IMG/VR virus record: IMGVR_UViG_3300019124_000038
Coordinates: 62,001 to 126,000 of that record
Strand: one strand, 5' to 3'
DNA from: a virus
DNA length: 64,000 nucleotides
The notes beneath the pieces were generated by a model that worked only from the letters and a program-made list of their open reading frames with translations, did not search any database and was not told where the DNA came from. Numbering within the stretch: position 1 is the first letter of the stretch; every line of letters starts with the position of its first letter. The translations under genes were made by a program, and so were the position numbers. Positions 39,068-46,734 of the stretch are shown here, piece by piece.

Positions 39068-40591
39068 ATGGGTAAATTCGTAACTCCCGCTTCATTGTTG
39101 TGCGATTTTTATAAGGTAAACCACCGTCAGCAATATCCGAAAGGCACTACTCGTGTGTACTCGAACTGGACAGGGCGGCTTTCCCGCATTGAAGGCGTAG
39201 ACAAGGTAGTGATGTTCGGTCTGCAAGCCTTCATCAAGGAATACCTGATCGACTACTTCAATGAACACTTCTTCGCTCGTCCGCACATTGAAGTAGTATA
39301 TGAGTATTATCGTTACATGCGGTTCACTTTAGGTATTGAGAATCCCGATGCTTCCCATATTGCCGCCTTGCATGACCTCGGCTATCTGCCGCTCCGTATT
39401 GAGGCGGTGAAAGAAGGTACGCTCGTACCGATCAAGGTTCCGATGCTTACTATCGAGAATACTCATGACGACTTCTTTTGGCTGACGAATTACGTTGAAA
39501 CCCTGCTGTCGTCTGAAATCTGGCAACCGATGACCATTGCGACCATTGCCCTGCAATATCGCAAACTGTTGGAAGACTATGCGGAGCAAACTGGTGCGGA
39601 TAAGTCTGCTGTTATCTTTCAAGGTCACGACTTCTCCATGCGCGGCATGGGCGGTCTGAAAGTGGCGGAACACGCAAATGCAGGTCACTTGCTCTCCTTT
39701 GTGGGAACCGATACTGTTCCTGCTATCGCCCATATGGAATCGTATTACAATGCTAACATTGAGACCGAGATGGTTGGCACTTCCATTCCTGCTACTGAGC
39801 ATTCTGTTATGTGCGCTGGCGGGCGGGAGAACGAAGGGGAGACCATTCGCCGCCTGATCGAAGATGTATACCCGAAAGGCTTTGTGTCTATTGTCTCTGA
39901 CACTTGGGACTTGTGGAATGCAATCGACGTTCACTATCGTGGTCTTAAAGATAAAATCATGTCCCGTGACGGTCGAGTAGTTATTCGTCCTGATTCTGGC
40001 GACCCCGTGAAGATTCTGGTAGGCGACCCCGAAGCTACCGACTATCGTGCACGTAAAGGTGTCATTGAACTCCTGTGGGATATCTTCGGCGGCACGGTCA
40101 CTGAGAAGGGCTACAAGCAACTTGACTCGCATATCGGCGTAATCTACGGAGATGCGATCAGCCTTGACCGTGCAAAGCGTATCCTCGAAGGTCTGAAATT
40201 TAAGGGGTTCGCATCTACCAACATCGTGTTTGGCATCGGTTCCTTTACCTACCAGTATCAAACTCGTGATACCTTCGGTTTTGCCCTGAAAGCTACTTAT
40301 GTAAAGATTGATGGCGAAGAACATTTCATCATGAAAAACCCAATCACCGACTCTGGCTTCAAGAAATCGGCAACTGGCAAGCTGGCGGTCTGCAAGTCTC
40401 ACTTTAATCCGCATAATGGTCGTATAACTTCAAAGCCTGAGATCATTCTGATTGACAGCCTAACAGAAGAAGAGCTTATGAATATCAACTACAACGATCA
40501 CAATATGCTCGAAGATGTGTTCGTGGACGGCAAGCTGGTGCGCGATCAGTCCCTCGCAGAAATCCGCGCTTTGCTGGAGTCGCAACTATAA
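39068..40591 (+). CDS. nampt: Nicotinamide phosphoribosyltransferase (NAMPT)
   Basis: Converts nicotinamide and PRPP to NMN. I chose ATG 39068 (GAGGAGG 8 bp before; ATG 39062 is too close). The 507 residues show the family pattern: LLCDFYKVNHRQQYP at the start, the HDFSMRGMGG region near 190-199, SIPATEHSVM near 239-248 with the catalytic His, and VSIVSDTWDLWNAI plus VVIRPDSGDPVKILVGD near 300-325. Partner genes are prs (upstream), nadR (53955) and pnuC (55680). A relative that joins nicotinamide to ADP-ribose pyrophosphate (NARP1 Namat) cannot be told from NAMPT by eye. Confidence 0.9.
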   Translation: MGKFVTPASLLCDFYKVNHRQQYPKGTTRVYSNWTGRLSRIEGVDKVVMFGLQAFIKEYLIDYFNEHFFARPHIEVVYEYYRYMRFTLGIENPDASHIAALHDLGYLPLRIEAVKEGTLVPIKVPMLTIENTHDDFFWLTNYVETLLSSEIWQPMTIATIALQYRKLLEDYAEQTGADKSAVIFQGHDFSMRGMGGLKVAEHANAGHLLSFVGTDTVPAIAHMESYYNANIETEMVGTSIPATEHSVMCAGGRENEGETIRRLIEDVYPKGFVSIVSDTWDLWNAIDVHYRGLKDKIMSRDGRVVIRPDSGDPVKILVGDPEATDYRARKGVIELLWDIFGGTVTEKGYKQLDSHIGVIYGDAISLDRAKRILEGLKFKGFASTNIVFGIGSFTYQYQTRDTFGFALKATYVKIDGEEHFIMKNPITDSGFKKSATGKLAVCKSHFNPHNGRITSKPEIILIDSLTEEELMNINYNDHNMLEDVFVDGKLVRDQSLAEIRALLESQL

Positions 40592-40607
40592 TAAGGAGGT
40601 ATGATCT

Positions 40608-40763
40608 ATGACAAAAGAAGAAGTAATCGAAAAGCTGGAGCGCGAAAAGGAGTGCTATCGCGATTGCCGTCACAACGCTCATGACGAAGAAGAGAAGAAC
40701 TGGTACGATGGCGCGATTGAAGCAACCGTCATTGCAATTGGTCTTATCAAGCAAATCGACTAG
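40608..40763 (+). CDS. 51-residue charged helical protein
   Basis: ATG after AAGGAGGTATGATCT. Highly charged (many Glu, Lys, Arg) with EEVIEKLEREKECYRD forming a coiled helix and a hydrophobic C-terminal segment (AIEATVIAIGLI). It lies 16 bp after NAMPT and 5 bp before a large hairpin. Function unknown. Confidence 0.5.
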   Translation: MTKEEVIEKLEREKECYRDCRHNAHDEEEKNWYDGAIEATVIAIGLIKQID

Positions 40764-40768
40764 GGCAT

Positions 40769-40824
40769 AATTCCTCCTCTGTCGCGAAGTCTCTGTAAGA
40801 GAGATAGAACGACAAAGGAGGATT
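40769..40824 (+). promoter_or_regulatory. mRNA hairpin that hides a ribosome binding site
   Basis: AATTCCTCCTCTGTCG (40769-40784) pairs with CGACAAAGGAGGATT (40810-40824), 14 pairs with one bulge and one C-A mismatch; TCTCT-GTAAG-AGAGA forms an inner hairpin. The AGGAGG (40816-40821) for the gene at 40832 is fully inside the stem, so translation should be off unless the hairpin opens. Confidence 0.75.
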
Positions 40825-40831
40825 CCCCCTA

Positions 40832-41086
40832 ATGAAGAATCAATTCAAGAAATTCGGGTACGTCACCCTGCGGAAGAATGGTGTGGACGCTGGAACATAC
40901 AAGATCGACCAGATGGTTGCTAACGAAATCACTCTGGAGGATTGCCTGTATGTCTTCCGTCAAGTCGATGGGGTCTGCGTAACTGACGCAACAGTAACAA
41001 TCGTGCCAGCCGCTTATGTCGGCGAGGGCAACATCAAGGAAGTAAAAGATCAGAGCGGAACACCACGCGCTATCTTCTTCTCCTAA
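40832..41086 (+). CDS. Hypothetical protein under a ribosome-site hairpin
   Basis: 84 residues, beta-rich: FGYVTLRKNGVDAGTYKI, then a short helix and ATVTIVPAAYVGEGNIKEV. No catalytic motif. Its AGGAGG site is buried in the hairpin at 40769-40824 and a strong terminator follows, so this gene is the only target of that control. It may be a structural or binding protein; no family recognised. Confidence 0.6.
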   Translation: MKNQFKKFGYVTLRKNGVDAGTYKIDQMVANEITLEDCLYVFRQVDGVCVTDATVTIVPAAYVGEGNIKEVKDQSGTPRAIFFS

Positions 41087-41096
41087 GAAAAGAGGG

Positions 41097-41122
41097 TCAC
41101 GGCAAACGCCGTGATCTTTTTT
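41097..41122 (+). terminator. Rho-independent terminator
   Basis: TCACGGC-AAAC-GCCGTGA perfect stem followed by TCTTTTTTTT. Separates the NAD unit from the ParM unit. Confidence 0.93.
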
Positions 41123-41143
41123 TTATTTGAACAGGCATCAAAG

Positions 41144-41157
41144 TGGGCATATGCCCA
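41144..41157 (+). promoter_or_regulatory. 14-bp perfect palindrome upstream of parM
   Basis: TGGGCATATGCCCA in the 131-bp gap between the terminator and parM. A likely operator or part of the centromere site to which the ParR-like protein binds. No clear TTGACA/TATAAT pair or direct-repeat array was found in the gap. Confidence 0.5.
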
Positions 41158-41217
41158 TAGGATGTTAGCACGAAGCAGTTATTAACTCTTCGAAAAACTT
41201 ATGAAGGGGTTGAACAC

Positions 41218-42222
41218 ATGAGCAAAGTGTATGTTGGCTATGACAATGGCAACGGCAACCAAGACGTGTGCTCGAATCACCATAAGGAAGTGATCGACTT
41301 TCCCTCTGTGACGGGTGAAATCGACGTACCGCGCCCTATCGAGGGAGACCCCGATAAAAAGCTCCAGCACATGACAGTGAAGAAAGGAATGAAGCATATC
41401 GGTGTTGGAGAGTGCGCCATCAACCACGCAAAGCTCCGTAACCATGACGTAGCAGATGATAAGTATACTACCAAGCAGTCTATTCTACTCGCCCATACTG
41501 CTGTTTCCTTGGTGGCTCCTGAAGGGTTTTCTACTGTCAAGATGGTTCTCGGATTGCCGTACTACAAGATGAACGAAGGTAAGCATATCGCCGACAGCTA
41601 CAAGGGCATGGTACATGGCTTGGAGATCGGATTCTACGGGAAGTACACGCCGCCGAAAACCATCAATATCGAAGACGTAGAACCCGTTCCGCAACATTAC
41701 GGTGCAATGTTCGATCTCACGCTCGATGACAACGGCGAGATTGCCAATAAAGACCTCGTTCTTGGCTACCTCGCGATCTATGACATTGGATACAAAACAA
41801 ATATGGGCGCAGTCTTCCACCGATTTAATCCCGTAAGTCGTCACAGCATCCACAGCAAGAACGGGATGCACGTCGCGTTCGATCAGATCGCCCGCAAGAT
41901 CGGTCAATTCTTTAACGGCTTGGAAGTGAAGGCATACGACATTCCAAGCATCATCCGTGGCGGTGGGAAGGTCAAGGGGCATGATGTAACACCGATCATC
42001 AACGAAGGTCTCTATGATCTCGCCGTTACCATCGTCAACGAGATCAAGGCACGATGGGGTGACGCATGGGAGATTACTCAGATGGCGTTCACGGGCGGCG
42101 GAGCAGTACTTCTAAAACCGTATCTGGAGCAAGCGTTCCAAGATGCAAAGTACGGCGATAACAAGCAGAACGCAAATGGTCTCCGCAAGTTCGCAGTTCG
42201 GAAGTGGGGTCGGACGGCGTGA
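41218..42222 (+). CDS. parM: ParM-type actin-like segregation ATPase
   Basis: Forms filaments that push plasmid copies apart. The actin-fold phosphate loops are visible as VGYDNGNGNQD (residues 6-16) and IYDIGYKTNMGAV near 182-194; the adenosine motif FTGGGAVLLKPYL lies near 291-303. The 334-residue length fits ParM/Alp proteins of Bacillota plasmids. The following gene overlaps by 4 bp and looks like the adaptor. ATG after AAGGGGTTGAACAC. This is the main evidence that the element is maintained as a plasmid. Confidence 0.87.
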   Translation: MSKVYVGYDNGNGNQDVCSNHHKEVIDFPSVTGEIDVPRPIEGDPDKKLQHMTVKKGMKHIGVGECAINHAKLRNHDVADDKYTTKQSILLAHTAVSLVAPEGFSTVKMVLGLPYYKMNEGKHIADSYKGMVHGLEIGFYGKYTPPKTINIEDVEPVPQHYGAMFDLTLDDNGEIANKDLVLGYLAIYDIGYKTNMGAVFHRFNPVSRHSIHSKNGMHVAFDQIARKIGQFFNGLEVKAYDIPSIIRGGGKVKGHDVTPIINEGLYDLAVTIVNEIKARWGDAWEITQMAFTGGGAVLLKPYLEQAFQDAKYGDNKQNANGLRKFAVRKWGRTA

Positions 42223-42554
42223 TCTTCTCGTTCAGCGTTCCCGAAGATAACCCGCGCTTCAAGGCTCTGATCCACTGGTACAATAGCTACAACGGTGACA
42301 AAGCGAAGAGGATGGAGCGTAGCCGTGACTTCCGCGAAATGTTTTTGCAATTGATTGGCGGCGGGGATGCTAATACAGAAGTAGAAAAATCGACCATAAT
42401 AGAAGATACTATCTCTGTTGTCGCGCCGCAACCGCAACGGCAGATTGTGAAAGACATATCTCTGCAACCTGTTAATCTTGTCGTTACCGCATCGCCAGTA
42501 CAAGAGGTAGACCTTGATAGTGAGCTTGATAATCTAAACTTTGGAGGCTTATAG
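42219..42554 (+). CDS. ParR-like segregation adaptor
   Basis: GTG start overlapping the parM stop (GTGA). 111 residues. The N-terminal part (FSFSVPEDNPRFKALIHWYN, then KAKRMERSRDFREMFLQLIG) has the strand-helix-helix pattern of ribbon-helix-helix ParR proteins, and the C-terminal half is a flexible region with acidic last residues. It should bind the centromere and cap ParM filaments. Assignment rests on position and layout rather than on a diagnostic motif. Confidence 0.6.
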   Translation: MIFSFSVPEDNPRFKALIHWYNSYNGDKAKRMERSRDFREMFLQLIGGGDANTEVEKSTIIEDTISVVAPQPQRQIVKDISLQPVNLVVTASPVQEVDLDSELDNLNFGGL

Positions 42555-42556
42555 GG

Positions 42557-42997
42557 ATGAAGAAGGCAAAACTCTGTGCCGCTGTTATGCTTTTAACATC
42601 AACAATCTTCGCGGGTGGGTGTAAAGAAAACAAACTACTCTCAGAGCAAGAGTATATCGACTACACCCGTGGTCAACTGACTAAATTCATGGAGATCGTG
42701 CAGAATGAAAACATCAACATTGACGACTATCGTACAGTCAAGAAATCTGTAGAAAATCAGAAGCGCAAGCTGGAGAAAATTGAGAGCACTCTGAAGGACG
42801 TACAGCCACCACCGAACTACGTTGGCGAACACCGTGAGATGTTGGAAGTTCTGCATTTCTTCATTAGGCGCGATGACGAACTATTGGAGTACGCAAAGAC
42901 GGGGAGTGGCTACGATCTGAAACAGGCTAACGATTACTTCCAAGTTGCCATCAACAATATGGAAGATGCACCTACTTTCTTTACCAAAAACGACTAG
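42557..42997 (+). CDS. Lipoprotein, 146 aa, helical
   Basis: ATG 2 bp after the ParR-like stop. Signal peptide with lipobox FAGGC, lipidated Cys at 22. The mature part is charged and helical (VENQKRKLEKIESTLKDV, then a region with HREMLEVLHFFIRRDDELL), like a small coiled extracytoplasmic protein. It precedes the secretion genes and could be a surface part of the mating apparatus or an exclusion factor; the sequence itself does not decide. Confidence 0.65.
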   Translation: MKKAKLCAAVMLLTSTIFAGGCKENKLLSEQEYIDYTRGQLTKFMEIVQNENINIDDYRTVKKSVENQKRKLEKIESTLKDVQPPPNYVGEHREMLEVLHFFIRRDDELLEYAKTGSGYDLKQANDYFQVAINNMEDAPTFFTKND

Positions 42998-43011
42998 GAG
43001 GAGGATTCCAT

Positions 43012-43479
43012 ATGAAAATCAACGTTGGGCATCGTGAGTACGGCTATCGTGATCTGAACTGCAACATCAATGTCAATGAAGTTCTGCAAGAAATCATTGA
43101 CAACCAAGACATGCAAATCAACAATTCCTGCAATGATCGCAAATTCGACGCTATCGGAAAAGTCTCTGCCGCTGGTGCTGGCTTCACCGCATTCCTTACG
43201 ATGGTTCCGCATCAAGCAATGGCGGCTGGTATCAACCTCACCCCTATCGAACGTGTTGCAAATGAGGGCTACTGGACGATTACTAAGATCGGTGTTCTGC
43301 TGGCTACTCCCTTTCTCGCATGGGGTATTCTCTCTCTTATCACATCTGGCGGCAATCCCGCAGGTCGCACCAAGGCAAAGGTAGTGGGGTTGGGAGTAGG
43401 TGGTGGCATCTTGGGTCTGGCGGCAACTCCGTGGGCTGTGAACAGCGCATGGAGCTATCTGCAAACGGCATTCCATTGA
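43012..43479 (+). CDS. VirB2/TrbC-like pilin-type membrane protein
   Basis: ATG after AGGAGGAGGATTCCAT. Residues 1-48 are a soluble N-terminal arm; from about 49 there are three hydrophobic helices (AAGAGFTAFLTMVP, ITKIGVLLATPFLAWGILSL, VVGLGVGGGILGLAATPW) separated by a short basic loop. First in a row of five type IV secretion genes, the place where a VirB2-like subunit or small inner-membrane component is usual. No strict pilin motif is visible. Confidence 0.55.
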   Translation: MKINVGHREYGYRDLNCNINVNEVLQEIIDNQDMQINNSCNDRKFDAIGKVSAAGAGFTAFLTMVPHQAMAAGINLTPIERVANEGYWTITKIGVLLATPFLAWGILSLITSGGNPAGRTKAKVVGLGVGGGILGLAATPWAVNSAWSYLQTAFH

Positions 43480-43495
43480 TGGGAGGGATTAGGCA

Positions 43496-44629
43496 TTGAA
43501 AGTTCGCGTAGGAGGAAAAGTTGTCTATGACGACACGAAGCCCACCTTAATCGGCAAGCTCGATGAGGTGACAAAACAAGTTGAAGAAACGGTTGACAAG
43601 ATGAACCGCAAGTCGCGGCGGAACAAGCTGATAAAGAAGGTAGTTGGACTATTCGGTGTCATTTCTACTCTGGCATATTCTGCGGTAGCACATGCAGAAG
43701 AAGTCGCACCGAACATAACTCAGACCCCTATCCCTGAGCAGGGGATTCCTGAGAGAATTGCAAACGTTCTGGCTGATCGACTGATCGAACACGTAACTGG
43801 GTCGATGCCACATGCTGGTGAAACCGCTTCTATTTATTGGAAGCTCAACGAGATTGCATCCAAGTCTGTCCTAACGACGCAAGACTTTTTTCAAAATCCT
43901 AGTCTGGTCGGCATGTATACAGTAGTCTCATTCACCGCAATGTCCGTAACCTCGCTTATCATGGGGAAGAAGTGTCTTGACATGATTAAAGCACACACGG
44001 TAGGCGGCAGTACGATGGGAGTATCCGAACTTATCCTCCGTTGTTTTGCTTCGGTACTTCTGACATACCTTACGCTTCCGATCATGAGCTATGGAGTGAA
44101 GTTGTCAAATGTAGTTGTGCAAACCATGATGGCAAACTTCGGAAGCGGAATGATTCCTATGGGGGTACATGGTGTTGGCTCATTCGCCACAACGTTTATC
44201 GGGGAGTTCTTCTGGATTATCGGCTTCTTCCTTCTTATGGCTCTCCTGATGATTCAATACTGGGTACGCCAGATCAACCTCATTGTTCTCGGAATATTCT
44301 CTCCGTTCGCTACAACCTCTTGGATTGTGGATGGAGGAGCAATGATTGGAACTCTGGTTCAGGAAACCATTGTTCATCTGACTACGCCGCTGGTTCAGGG
44401 CGGTGTCATGGCAATCGGCACGGCTATCGTAACCTCTATCGCCGCATCTCAGGGGGTAGACCCGATCAACGCGGTCTTCGCTAGTATCGCCACGATGTTC
44501 GTCATGCTGACCGTTCCGTCTTTCCTTCGTAAGTTTGTCACTGGCACGATTAACCCATTCAAGTGGGCACTAAATACGGCAGTAGGTATCAAGGCAATGC
44601 CAGCAAGACTTTTGGCCGTAGCTAAGTAG
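43496..44629 (+). CDS. VirB6/TrbL-like polytopic channel protein
   Basis: TTG start after GGGAGGGATTAGGCA. A basic coiled N-terminal region and a hydrophobic segment (residues 50-66) precede an external loop. From about residue 140 to 350 there are at least five or six membrane helices (for example FFWIIGFFLLMALLMIQYW near 241-259), typical of VirB6/TrbL proteins that form the inner-membrane channel of conjugative type IV systems. It is followed by the PrgI-like and VirB4-like genes in standard Gram-positive order. Confidence 0.75.
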   Translation: MKVRVGGKVVYDDTKPTLIGKLDEVTKQVEETVDKMNRKSRRNKLIKKVVGLFGVISTLAYSAVAHAEEVAPNITQTPIPEQGIPERIANVLADRLIEHVTGSMPHAGETASIYWKLNEIASKSVLTTQDFFQNPSLVGMYTVVSFTAMSVTSLIMGKKCLDMIKAHTVGGSTMGVSELILRCFASVLLTYLTLPIMSYGVKLSNVVVQTMMANFGSGMIPMGVHGVGSFATTFIGEFFWIIGFFLLMALLMIQYWVRQINLIVLGIFSPFATTSWIVDGGAMIGTLVQETIVHLTTPLVQGGVMAIGTAIVTSIAASQGVDPINAVFASIATMFVMLTVPSFLRKFVTGTINPFKWALNTAVGIKAMPARLLAVAK

Positions 44630-44645
44630 AAGGGAGATGGTTAGA

Positions 44646-44987
44646 GTGCAAGATTATATCATTCCGCGCAACATCAATGTGAAAGAAGGTCTGATCGCAA
44701 ATCTTAACGCAAAACAAGTCCTGTTTCTCATCATCGGCGGTGCGACTTCCGTAGGAATCTGGAAGCTAGGTTCTACTTGGGATGTTGCAGTTCGAGTATC
44801 GGCAAGCATCTTCGCAGTAGGCGGCGCACTGTTTTTCACTATCTACAAGGTAGAAGGACAGACATTAGATCAATATACGTGGAATATGATGAAGTATCCA
44901 TTCCGTACTAAGAACTATGATGGAGGTGTAGAAGAATATGTTCACCAGCAAACGCCAAAAGTATGCATTAGATATGCCCTGCAATGA
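44646..44987 (+). CDS. PrgI-like/VirB3-like membrane protein
   Basis: GTG 44646 is preferred since GGGAG is 10 bp before it (ATG 44637 is too close). The start VQDYIIPRNINVKEGLIANL is the hallmark of PrgI-family proteins of Gram-positive conjugative elements, followed by two membrane helices (VLFLIIGGATSVGIW and VSASIFAVGGALFFTIY). It docks the VirB4 ATPase to the membrane. Its 3' end overlaps the VirB4-like gene by 50 bp in another frame. Confidence 0.75.
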   Translation: MQDYIIPRNINVKEGLIANLNAKQVLFLIIGGATSVGIWKLGSTWDVAVRVSASIFAVGGALFFTIYKVEGQTLDQYTWNMMKYPFRTKNYDGGVEEYVHQQTPKVCIRYALQ

Positions 44988-46734
44988 TCTTGCTCAATAC
45001 AAAAAACATTGGTACATGGTACTGCGTGTAGGGTCGGTAGACCTTGACATGTGCGACAAAGACGACCAAGAAGCTATCCTCATGACGTTTCAGCAGATCA
45101 TTAATTCGTTCCACGCGCCGATTCAACACATTCAGAAGCGTGTACCTCTCGACTTCTCTGAGCACATCCTTCGCGTTGACAAAATGATCGGCTGTATCGA
45201 CAATGAAAACGTTAAGAAGTACGGGGAGTCCTATGTCACATATCTGGATGAGGCCGCCCAAGGCAAACTCACTACCGTCAACTATTTGATCTTAAAAACA
45301 GATCGTTATTGCTCCTATGAGGCCGCCCAGTCTACGCTCGGTTCTTTGCGCGATCAGATCATGCGGGCTGTAGAACCGCTGAGCATTGACGTACATCAAC
45401 TGACTGGCAGAGAGTTAGATGACTTCTATGCTTTCCCGTTCAAGGTGCAAGAACGCAAGGACTACGTGATCTATGGCAATGAATACCGTCGCACGTATAT
45501 TGTGACCGACTATCCGAGAGTTGCCTATCCAAACTGGATGAAGCCACTCACTGAGTTTCCGTTCCCTGTAGAAATTAGCCAGCACATCCATCCGTACTCT
45601 CGGGACATGATAATCCGCAGTCTCGAAGTCTCTATCGCAAAGTTGCAGTCCTCAAAGGAGATGGTGATGAGAAGCGGCATCAGCGCGGGGAGCGAGATTC
45701 AAGCGAAGATCGACGACGCGAAAGACCTCCTTAAACGCATCTCCAGTGGTCAAGACAGTATCTTCCAGTATGGAATGTGCGTGACGGTAGTATCTGATAG
45801 CTTGGATGAGTTGGAACGTAATAGCTATGCTATCGAAGGTGCTCTCCGTAGCATACAGGTCAGCTTTCGACGAGCGATCTACCAGATGAACAAGGCTCTG
45901 ACTTCAACCCTGCCGCTCTGCTGGAACCAGCTTAATGAATGGTATACCCTCGACTCTCGCGCTCTGTCTACCATGCTTCTGTGGACAAATGCTAACTATT
46001 CCAGCACAGGCGGCATTCTTTATGGAATCAACGAACAAACGAATGCTCTCATCACATTCGACCGCTTCGAGATGCCGAACCCAAACGCCGTTATTATTGG
46101 TAGCTCTGGATATGGCAAAAGCATGACTGCCAAGACAGTAGAGATCAGCCGCAATCTTGTTACTGGCAGTCAGGTCATTGTCCTCGACTGGAGCGGCGAG
46201 TATCGTCAACTATGCGATCTTATGGGCGGACAATACGTGGAAAGAGATCAGGAACCAGACTGGAGCCGCCACCTCATCATCTTCTACGGCGATAATGTCA
46301 ACCAGCTTCGCAAGGTTTGGCAGTTCATTCAAGCCGCACCGATGAAATGCCGCTCTTTGATCGTTGAAGAGTTTCACAACATCCTGCGTGAAGACCCGAA
46401 TCTTATCCTCACCATCATGCAAGAAATTCGTAAACGATTCTGCGCCCCGACGCTCATCACTCAGAACGTGCAGGAGTTCATGAGATCGCCAGAAGGCAAG
46501 ATGATTCTCGATCTCTGCTCTATCAAGCTCCTGCTTCATCTCGGAGACAATGATGTAAAGGAAGCGGCAGAACTCTTCCATCTGACCAAGCAAGAGAAAA
46601 TGTACCTCCGTACCTGCGGCAAAGGACGTGGCTACATTTACGCCCCGAACTTCAAGACAAAGATCAAGATTGACTACTCTGATCGCGAAGAACGGCTGTT
46701 GACTACTGATCCGAGGGAGGTTGTGCTACAGTGA
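44938..46734 (+). CDS. virB4: VirB4/TraE-like conjugation ATPase
   Basis: 598 residues. The N-terminal half is the VirB4-type membrane-associated domain. Walker A is IIGSSGYGKSMTAK near 386-399, Walker B is SLIVEEFHNIL near 476-486, and TLITQNVQEFMRSPEG near 508-523 is the family's conserved Gln-containing motif. It powers assembly and substrate transfer of the mating channel. GGAGG lies 11 bp before the ATG. It overlaps the coupling ATPase by 4 bp. Confidence 0.87.
   Translation: MFTSKRQKYALDMPCNDLAQYKKHWYMVLRVGSVDLDMCDKDDQEAILMTFQQIINSFHAPIQHIQKRVPLDFSEHILRVDKMIGCIDNENVKKYGESYVTYLDEAAQGKLTTVNYLILKTDRYCSYEAAQSTLGSLRDQIMRAVEPLSIDVHQLTGRELDDFYAFPFKVQERKDYVIYGNEYRRTYIVTDYPRVAYPNWMKPLTEFPFPVEISQHIHPYSRDMIIRSLEVSIAKLQSSKEMVMRSGISAGSEIQAKIDDAKDLLKRISSGQDSIFQYGMCVTVVSDSLDELERNSYAIEGALRSIQVSFRRAIYQMNKALTSTLPLCWNQLNEWYTLDSRALSTMLLWTNANYSSTGGILYGINEQTNALITFDRFEMPNPNAVIIGSSGYGKSMTAKTVEISRNLVTGSQVIVLDWSGEYRQLCDLMGGQYVERDQEPDWSRHLIIFYGDNVNQLRKVWQFIQAAPMKCRSLIVEEFHNILREDPNLILTIMQEIRKRFCAPTLITQNVQEFMRSPEGKMILDLCSIKLLLHLGDNDVKEAAELFHLTKQEKMYLRTCGKGRGYIYAPNFKTKIKIDYSDREERLLTTDPREVVLQ

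Noticed and set aside
39329-40414. A 361-codon minus-strand frame
   Set aside because: Shadow of NAMPT, whose conserved motifs are on the + strand.
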